In this document: in pieces, positions 58,401 to 64,000 of the stretch
How the letters are laid out: every line of letters begins with the position of its first letter
Position numbering within the stretch: the first letter of the stretch is position 1
Source of the DNA: Emergencia timonensis
GTDB taxonomy: Bacteria; Bacillota; Clostridia; Peptostreptococcales; Anaerovoracaceae
Direction: 5' to 3'
DNA length: 64,000 nt
NCBI RefSeq assembly: GCF_900086585.1
Contig: NZ_FLKM01000004.1
Location: forward strand, 1 to 64,000
Notes under the pieces: model-generated
Databases searched by the model: none
Told to the model about the DNA's origin: nothing
The model's input: the letters and a program-made list of their open reading frames with translations, nothing else
Made by a program: the position numbers and the translations under genes

Positions 58401-61400
58401 GTTTATCTTTAATTCCCTTTAGATTCTCTAAGTCCTGTGAGTTGTCAGACCACAGCACTAAGTTGAAGGTCTTTGTTACACTTTCTCTGTTCTTAGTAAT
58501 CGTTGCCGTCAAAGTCACTTCTTCTTTTGCAGTTTCCGGTAAGGTAATTGCACCTGTATTGCTTACTAATGTCTGATTGCTGCTGCTCCAGACTACACTG
58601 CACCCATTTACACTGCTGTCCAAAGTTAAGTTTTGCGGCTCCTTAAACTGATATTTTTCTTCTGCATCAGATGCCAGGACAAGTCCTGCTCTGTCCTTGA
58701 TACGCAACGCTGCTTTAGCTGCCATGGCAGTCTTGTAATCATCACTGAGCTCAGGTTCTTTACCACCTTGCCATGAGAGAACAGGATACCCGCTGTTCAA
58801 GTTATCATCCTGGCGAAATGCGTTTCCGGTTCCGTTAAGTTCCAGAACAAATTTCCCAGCTTTCATGTCCTCCGCAGTTTTCTCTACGGCTACGGCCGTT
58901 CCTTCTGCAAACGCCTTCTCAGCTGTACCACGAAGATGGTATGTATTCTTAACAGTTCCTTCTACAGAACCCGCAACTGCGCCGATGCCAGCCTCCGGTC
59001 CAGTTATTTTTCCCGTGTTGTAAGAGTTCTGCAGAATTCCGCTTGCATACAGCGTACCTACTATGCCTCCGATGGCTCTGTTTGTAGTTCTACTTTTGTC
59101 TGCAGTCACGCTGCCAGTATTGTAACAATTCTCTATTACCCCATAAGCATAACCAGCAATACCGCCAATATGCAAAGGTGTCGCATAAATTGTATTTGTG
59201 TTAACAATATTACCTTTGTTCGCACAGTTTCTGATGGAACTGCCCATTGGAGAACGCCCGGCAATACCACCTGATGCTGTTCCAGCATTTGTAACACTGC
59301 CGTCAAAGATGCAATTTACAATAGTGCCCTTATTGGTACCTGCAATGCCTCCAACGTTGGTTCCTCCACTAACCGTTCCAATCACAGACAGATTTTTTAC
59401 TGTTCCACTATTATATCCAAAGAAACCTTCTGCTGCATTCAGTCCGCTTATGACTTTGCCATCGCCATCAAAGGTTCCCTCGAATTCACAGTCAGAATGT
59501 CCTATTCTTGTCCATTCATTGTTATTCAAGTTGATATTCGCAGTCAGTTTTCCGTTGATTGATGACTGCTCTTGGTTATTGATCTGTTTTGCAAACCATG
59601 CCAGTTCCTCAGCACTGGAAATTTGATATACATCGCTTTTTATCTGCGGTTCTGATGTAGTTGTACCATCCCAGGCATCGCCTGCAAATTCCAAAGTAAC
59701 CGAAAGGGTCATATCCTTGTTCAAAGTGAAGCTTTCCGTCTTTGTCACATAGTTTTCTGCTGAAATCGTATAATTATATGTTTCATCTGTAGGCAGCCTA
59801 TACGTTCCATCCTCTTTCTTAAAATCTTCCATCGTATCCCCATAGGAGTTTGTGACGTTTATGACATACGAGTTAATCTCAAAAGGCAACACTTCAAAAT
59901 TTACCGTAGCCTGTTCCATTGCCTCCATGGATACGGTTTCCTTTTTACTTTCCTCATCACCAACATTCAGCGACCTGTCTGTGATATCTTTATAACCAAA
60001 TGCCTCAACAGAATATGTGTAGTTCCCCTTTTCCAGAAGATATTTCTCACCTGTTGGATTTATGATATCACCATCTTGTTTGACAGTAATCGTCGCTTGT
60101 TCTGGTGCGCCTTCAAACGTTACAGCCGTCAACGCTTTTGCTTCAAGTCCCTTCAGTCGAATCCAATTCTCATCTCCTGGATTCATATCAGAACTGTTGA
60201 CATAGCACTTGTAGTTAAGTGTTATGATATCCCCTTTATCTGCAGAAATTGTATAGCTGTTCCAATCCTGACTGACTTCCTCAAATCGATCTACTTGCTG
60301 ATCGTTTTTCTTTATAATCAAGCCATAATCGCTGCTGGTAAAAGAACTTCCCAGCTCAGAAATCATATAGTCGAAAGTCAGTTCTGTTGGCTTGTCAAAA
60401 GTTAGTGTGATAGCACTTGTGGTATTCGTTTTACTATTGCTAGACTGTAAATAGCTTATATCATGATCTTTTGTTGCAATAAACAGATATGTATTATCGT
60501 CCTTTGCAGTTACGCGGTCCGCAACATCTGCAAAAAAGTCTACAAAAGTCAGTTTCTTGATCATATCGACAGTAATCGTTTCCGATTTACCGCTTACTGT
60601 AAATAATCCCTTTTCAGGCTCACAGCCTTCACAAGTGATGGTATAGGTGTAGGCACCTGCAGGAAGACTGTCTCCATTAGTAAAGTCTACAATTTGATTA
60701 CCGCTTTCTATTTCAATTGCCGGCTCTGCATCAATGCCATCTGGTTTATTGATGTTAAAGTTCACGGCGTAGGAGTCGGCTTTCTTCATATCAACGATGA
60801 CGTTCAAATCCGCTCCGTCTACAGTCAATGCTTGATCTGAGACTGGCACATAACCAAAAGCTGTCGCAGAATAGGTATATTCACCGTTTTCCAGATAATA
60901 TTTACCTCCATCAGGCTCAATTACAGTGTTACCTTTTTTCACTATAATGACAGTTCCATCAGGTTGCCCTGAAAAAGATGTCTCGTAGACTGCATCTGCC
61001 TGAAACCCTTTGAGCCTGACATAGTCACTACTAGAATAATAGTTTTTATAAGAGATTTTAATAATATCTCCTTTTTTTGCATTTACGCTATACGTTTTCC
61101 ATGCTGAACTCGTCCCATTAAAGGTGTTTCGCAACTCACCATTGCAATAAATATTCAGTCCAGAAGTACCATAAGTAGAAGATACAGAAGTCCAATAATC
61201 GAAAGTCAACTTTACATTCCTCTTAATCTCCAAGGTAATATAGCTTTCAGTAGAGTTATACTGTTTATTGCCTGACTCTAGATATTTGACACCCTCATCT
61301 GACGTTACCGCTTTAAACGGATAAGTTTCATCATTTTCGGCCGAGAACTTACTTTCAAAGGAATCAAAGAAGTCGCTGAATACTAGTCTGCGTGACAGTG

Positions 61401-63942
61401 TTTTCTTTATTTCCTGGTCTGAAGATTCAACAATAAAAGAATCTGTTACTGTCTCACATTTATCATGTATGATGGTATAGCTATAGGTTCCGCTCGGCAG
61501 TTTGTAAGTCACACCATCCTCTTCGGCCTGCATTACAATATTGCCAGATTTTACTTCAATGGTCGGCTTTCCTTCAACATCTTCTGGAAGGCTGATCACA
61601 AAGCTCACCTTCTGCGCGTCCTGTTTCTCAAGAGTTACCGTGTTTTCAACGTTTCCATTGTTCACGGTAATCTTATCTGTCTTTGTATTATAACCGAATT
61701 TTGATGCGGTGTAACTGTAAGTTCCGTTTGCCAGAGAATAAACATAGCTATCCTCTGATTTGGAGTCTGGCTCAATCACTGTTGTTTTTCCATCTTCTGT
61801 CAGCTTAAAATCCGCATCTTTAGGAGTTACTGCAAAAGATGCGGTGTGCAGTTCTTCCAGCTGGAAGTTTTTCAGCCATGCGCAGTCTGGATCTTTTTTG
61901 CCGCTGTAATCTTTTACATAAGCTATAGTAATGGTGTCGCCGCCTTTAACTTTCTGCGTATAAGTCGTCCAGTCTATCTCCCCACCTATCTTTGATCCGT
62001 CATTGATTTTCAGCCCATCGTCTATCGAGTACGTCTTTTCCGAAATAACTTTATAGTCAAATCTAAAGATCGATGACTTAATGTCTTTGTTAAAGGTAAT
62101 TGTTATTTTAACTTCTGATTTATTTTGATCGTAACTGTTAGATTTTAGGGCATTTTCTTCTTCATCGTCAATGAACTCCTTGCCCGATTCTCCTTTCCAG
62201 CTGTCATTGTGAGAGTATTCAACCTTCGCTTTGCCAGCCAGTCCATTAAACACTGTACTCGGAAAAGGCTTTTCTTTAATTGTTATATCATATGTTGTAG
62301 TTTTACCTTTATACGTAACCGTCAGTGTCTGCGATACTGACGCCGCAGAGGAATCAAAGTCCTCAATCGTGAATCCATCTGTGATTGCTTTAGTAGAGTT
62401 GTCCTTATAGGTTACCGTTAAAGTCAGTTCTTTCTTTAACTTGTCTCCCACATAATATTCTGTTTTAGCGGTTCCTTCCTTTACGCTGATTGATTCTATT
62501 GGATTTAATGTTACACTTTTTGTTGCAACCCCATCTGTAAGCGTAACCAGACCTGTTACATCCTCACAGCCATCGGCAGAAACGATATAAGTATACTCCT
62601 TATTTTTCAGCAATTCATACACCTTTGCTTCTGCAGAAGAGGTTATCACCTTGTTCCCATCTTTTACGACAATCGTATAGGCATCAGATCCCGTAACGTC
62701 AAAGGTTAAATTTCCCCATAAAGAATTGTCTTTATCAAGAGATACGGATATATTCGCTAATGTCGCCCCACTATTGGCCTGGTCAGCTGTAACGTTTAAA
62801 CTTCCCGTCTTTTCCGTATAGCCCTCTTTTGTCACGTTATAACTATATTCACCCTCTGGCAAAGCAACTGTTCTCTGCGTACCCTTGTTTGATGTATATA
62901 TAACATTGTCTCCTGAAGTGACGGTCAATACAGCCTCTTCTGGTGTGATGTCAAATATAGCTGTCGCAGTAGGCGTTTGCCACGAAAGAACAGGATAGTC
63001 TCCCGTCTTTGTCATGAATCCGCTGCCCAAGTCTTGAAGAAAATCAGACGATTTCATATAGTCATCCGTTTTCACAATCATCTTACTTAAATCCGCATCT
63101 GCAAGGCCTTTTGCTCCAATGCTAAAGCTCGTGTCTAAATAGTAGCAAGGGGACTCTACTCCGTATGAACCCTCTGGTATATAGCCCCAGCCAAGAATTG
63201 AGCCGAAATTGGAACTTTTCTCTACATCAACTATAATTTGACCCGTGTTATAACAATTTCCAATTTTTGTTGAATCTAAATGTCCTATAATTCCACCAAT
63301 ATTTGCTCCTGAGCGATTTCGTGTAGTTGTAATGCTACCCGTATTATAGCAGCTTACCACATTTGCCTTGGTTTTTCCTACAATCCCAGCGACATAACGC
63401 GAAGTAGTAGAAATATTTGCCGTGTTTCCACAGAACTGTATACTACCGCCAGTTGCTTCTCCAACTATACCTCCAAGATAATCATCATTATTAGTAACTG
63501 TGGCAGTATTTAAGCAACGTAAGATGTTTCCTGAACTTTTCCCTGCAATTGCGCCTGTCCATTTATCGCCAATAATAGAACCTTCTACAATTACATTTTC
63601 CACTGAACCACCAAGTGTTCCTATTAAACCAGCAGTCGTATTACGAAATGTAATTTTATGCATATCCCCATCAAAGGTTCCATTAAATGTCACCTCGTTA
63701 CCAATAGGCACCCAATCTGAAGATACTTCAATATCGGCTTTCAAAATCGCATTTACTGCAACATCGCCAGAGTTTACACGTGTTGCAAAATCCTTGAGAT
63801 CCTGCTCACTGCTTATTTCAATAACATCGCCATCTTCCCCATATGCAATCATACTCATTCCCGGCATATAGGTAACAACCGTTACCATCACCAGGAGTAT
63901 GACGGCAATCTGTTTTAACTTACTTCTTAATTTCCAATTCAA
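55429..63942 (-). CDS. Giant secreted surface protein with GLUG, PEGA-like, Ig-like, DUF4430 and FN3 domains
   Basis: A 2837-residue protein, TTG start at 63942 (AGGAGGAAAGAACGA before it). After a signal peptide (about 1-35) come GLUG repeats, then at least five PEGA-like beta modules (pattern [12 protein letters not shown]), a Big_3-like module ([20 protein letters not shown]), a second GLUG region, atypical bacterial Ig modules, a DUF4430 domain near 2417-2501 ([50 protein letters not shown]), the 230-residue module shared with the 1545-residue protein and one FN3 domain ending [13 protein letters not shown]. Sugar- or wall-binding is possible; a corrinoid role is inferred from DUF4430 and context. 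Its own regulatory region is cut by the window end. Confidence 0.85.
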   Translation of the reverse strand: MNWKLRSKLKQIAVILLVMVTVVTYMPGMSMIAYGEDGDVIEISSEQDLKDFATRVNSGDVAVNAILKADIEVSSDWVPIGNEVTFNGTFDGDMHKITFRNTTAGLIGTLGGSVENVIVEGSIIGDKWTGAIAGKSSGNILRCLNTATVTNNDDYLGGIVGEATGGSIQFCGNTANISTTSRYVAGIVGKTKANVVSCYNTGSITTTRNRSGANIGGIIGHLDSTKIGNCYNTGQIIVDVEKSSNFGSILGWGYIPEGSYGVESPCYYLDTSFSIGAKGLADADLSKMIVKTDDYMKSSDFLQDLGSGFMTKTGDYPVLSWQTPTATAIFDITPEEAVLTVTSGDNVIYTSNKGTQRTVALPEGEYSYNVTKEGYTEKTGSLNVTADQANSGATLANISVSLDKDNSLWGNLTFDVTGSDAYTIVVKDGNKVITSSAEAKVYELLKNKEYTYIVSADGCEDVTGLVTLTDGVATKSVTLNPIESISVKEGTAKTEYYVGDKLKKELTLTVTYKDNSTKAITDGFTIEDFDSSAASVSQTLTVTYKGKTTTYDITIKEKPFPSTVFNGLAGKAKVEYSHNDSWKGESGKEFIDDEEENALKSNSYDQNKSEVKITITFNKDIKSSIFRFDYKVISEKTYSIDDGLKINDGSKIGGEIDWTTYTQKVKGGDTITIAYVKDYSGKKDPDCAWLKNFQLEELHTASFAVTPKDADFKLTEDGKTTVIEPDSKSEDSYVYSLANGTYSYTASKFGYNTKTDKITVNNGNVENTVTLEKQDAQKVSFVISLPEDVEGKPTIEVKSGNIVMQAEEDGVTYKLPSGTYSYTIIHDKCETVTDSFIVESSDQEIKKTLSRRLVFSDFFDSFESKFSAENDETYPFKAVTSDEGVKYLESGNKQYNSTESYITLEIKRNVKLTFDYWTSVSSTYGTSGLNIYCNGELRNTFNGTSSAWKTYSVNAKKGDIIKISYKNYYSSSDYVRLKGFQADAVYETSFSGQPDGTVIIVKKGNTVIEPDGGKYYLENGEYTYSATAFGYVPVSDQALTVDGADLNVIVDMKKADSYAVNFNINKPDGIDAEPAIEIESGNQIVDFTNGDSLPAGAYTYTITCEGCEPEKGLFTVSGKSETITVDMIKKLTFVDFFADVADRVTAKDDNTYLFIATKDHDISYLQSSNSKTNTTSAITLTFDKPTELTFDYMISELGSSFTSSDYGLIIKKNDQQVDRFEEVSQDWNSYTISADKGDIITLNYKCYVNSSDMNPGDENWIRLKGLEAKALTAVTFEGAPEQATITVKQDGDIINPTGEKYLLEKGNYTYSVEAFGYKDITDRSLNVGDEESKKETVSMEAMEQATVNFEVLPFEINSYVINVTNSYGDTMEDFKKEDGTYRLPTDETYNYTISAENYVTKTESFTLNKDMTLSVTLEFAGDAWDGTTTSEPQIKSDVYQISSAEELAWFAKQINNQEQSSINGKLTANINLNNNEWTRIGHSDCEFEGTFDGDGKVISGLNAAEGFFGYNSGTVKNLSVIGTVSGGTNVGGIAGTNKGTIVNCIFDGSVTNAGTASGGIAGRSPMGSSIRNCANKGNIVNTNTIYATPLHIGGIAGYAYGVIENCYNTGSVTADKSRTTNRAIGGIVGTLYASGILQNSYNTGKITGPEAGIGAVAGSVEGTVKNTYHLRGTAEKAFAEGTAVAVEKTAEDMKAGKFVLELNGTGNAFRQDDNLNSGYPVLSWQGGKEPELSDDYKTAMAAKAALRIKDRAGLVLASDAEEKYQFKEPQNLTLDSSVNGCSVVWSSSNQTLVSNTGAITLPETAKEEVTLTATITKNRESVTKTFNLVLWSDNSQDLENLKGIKDKLEQSSTFIQPLQAYNHTNIRQAMEQYLSRAGYEVDTEDYDYDDGEGKISVEFVGAGTKSLPNNDEVNLNDDGTIKYFTGVESSNSWKYAQYNDVTFKLKLGTQSVDVKVSVHIGWDEKVVEQKLDDAVNTITWDTIKGVNENTATTDKENPADWWDTVTVDGEVSEDLILPTSVAGQPVSVKWSSPDTDAILVSENADGSYSAKLNRPRKGSEPVTFRLTALTTFNLFDEYTEDEFKNKGEDTLWMTGTRNFVINIAPLTEDPSEQMQKTLEEKYEGLLRDFVDKKAPIDTNAVTSDVQMPTPQTLTDEGVMDRWDYQVKMESGNTDVLEFNGYHAEIYRPLPGQKEVKVAYTITIHKYKNDKDVYAKKTFYLTVKPLTEKELEDGATFMKAALEESAYWEGIKGENTAKDEITENLNPFVEILQKEDGTLNFVRGVINLTFGGIEVDDLPGYDPFLNETWREFRTSKPKVIEYETLEVSQPEYNTQVKIDSVLTHSEFGKYWEKYKDTPKASQYQQFQQFYKQPVSTTVSVKGSTGTDNPNPPSEIKASVSIDGKGVKGFKNMPSYTVGGLDADTTTVWDVVKTAMSENHYTYTGVGSYVASITDPSGATLSDTDSVNSGWLYKVNGKLPDVYMGSCYLKDGDKIELYYTGDYTQDPDAGNWGDKETEIAQDVIPIVKDGEASAAVNSTEMNKLIEEAVKNEADAIKLSVTGADKADKISLELPKASLSEIAEKTDASLNIITPAGEMTLDRKTMAEIAKAATGLTVVIVFEKMMTTDEQKVLLGESTAVTEVTLLSNGKEIRSFGGNKLKLLLPVPTQLKDRNVASAVIDDDKLEKVSGKVVTIDGKPYYQFETVHLSQFVIAEESKIDAAIKAQGSEETDAEKKARLKAGVKKTTLKAKSKAGRGYITVTWTKSKGYKVDGYEVFRSTKKNSGYGTKAFFKTKKTAYKNTKGLKKGIRYYYKVRGYRTIAGDKVYTKWSSKAIRTAK

Positions 63943-64000
63943 TCGTTCTTTCCTCCTTCTTGTTCGCGCTGTAAAGCAAAAAGGGGATTTTGCCTGAAAA
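63943..64000 (-). other. Leader of the giant surface protein gene, cut by the window end
   Basis: The minus strand reads CAGGCAAAATCCCCTTTTTG before the ribosome binding site. The CCCC followed by TTTTT looks like the second half of an intrinsic terminator, as would be expected if a further riboswitch lies just outside the window. Confidence 0.35.

Overview
The window looks like the chromosome of an anaerobic, probably sodium-dependent, monoderm Firmicute of the Clostridia (Eubacteriales). The grounds are the pyruvate:ferredoxin oxidoreductase, a bofA/yaaL/recR/ybaB/dnaX/SRP-RNA block in Bacillus/Clostridium order, a pcrA-ligA pair, AGGAGG-type ribosome binding sites, large cell-surface proteins with GLUG and FN3 repeats, and intergenic DNA richer in A+T than the genes. 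The exact genus cannot be fixed from the sequence alone.

Layout. 1-1500: the minus-strand end of a probable integrated element, coding for a ParB-like DNA-binding protein. 1.8-6.5 kb: three paralogous neurotransmitter:sodium symporter (NSS) genes in tandem, each with its own promoter and terminator. 6.7-13.9 kb, mostly minus strand: nifJ (PFOR), bofA, a DUF2508 gene that is flipped to the plus strand, recR, ybaB, dnaX and the SRP RNA. 14.4-15.8 kb: an IS256-family insertion sequence in gene-poor DNA. 16.2-25.4 kb, minus strand: metallo-beta-lactamase-fold hydrolase, AIR-synthase-like protein, ligA, pcrA, a Bax-inhibitor-1 protein and BrnQ.

25.6-64 kb is the remarkable part. Five cobalamin (B12) riboswitches, all on the minus strand and all with intrinsic terminators, precede genes that together look like a cell-surface corrinoid capture system. 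Human intrinsic factor and transcobalamin consist of an alpha/alpha toroid plus a small beta domain (DUF4430, 'transcobalamin-like C-terminal'). Here the two halves are encoded separately: two toroid proteins (one a lipoprotein) and at least six exported or membrane-anchored DUF4430 proteins, two of them very large. With them lie an ExbB/TolQ-type channel protein with its DUF2149 partner, a MoxR-DUF58-transglutaminase module, a PQQ-type beta-propeller, small DUF2292 proteins, a Cys-rich small-domain protein and a Dph6-like PP-loop ATPase. No ABC-type B12 importer is inside the window.

One of these riboswitch operons (34.9 to 28.8 kb) appears to be doubly phase-variable. Its only visible promoter lies between two 30-bp inverted repeats with a palindromic, serine-recombinase-like core, directly beside a serine recombinase gene. 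Its first gene (DUF2292) is interrupted by a run of 12 G that leaves it out of frame in this sequence. The combination of riboswitch control, promoter inversion and a homopolymer switch on a transcobalamin-like surface system is the strongest candidate here for something undescribed.
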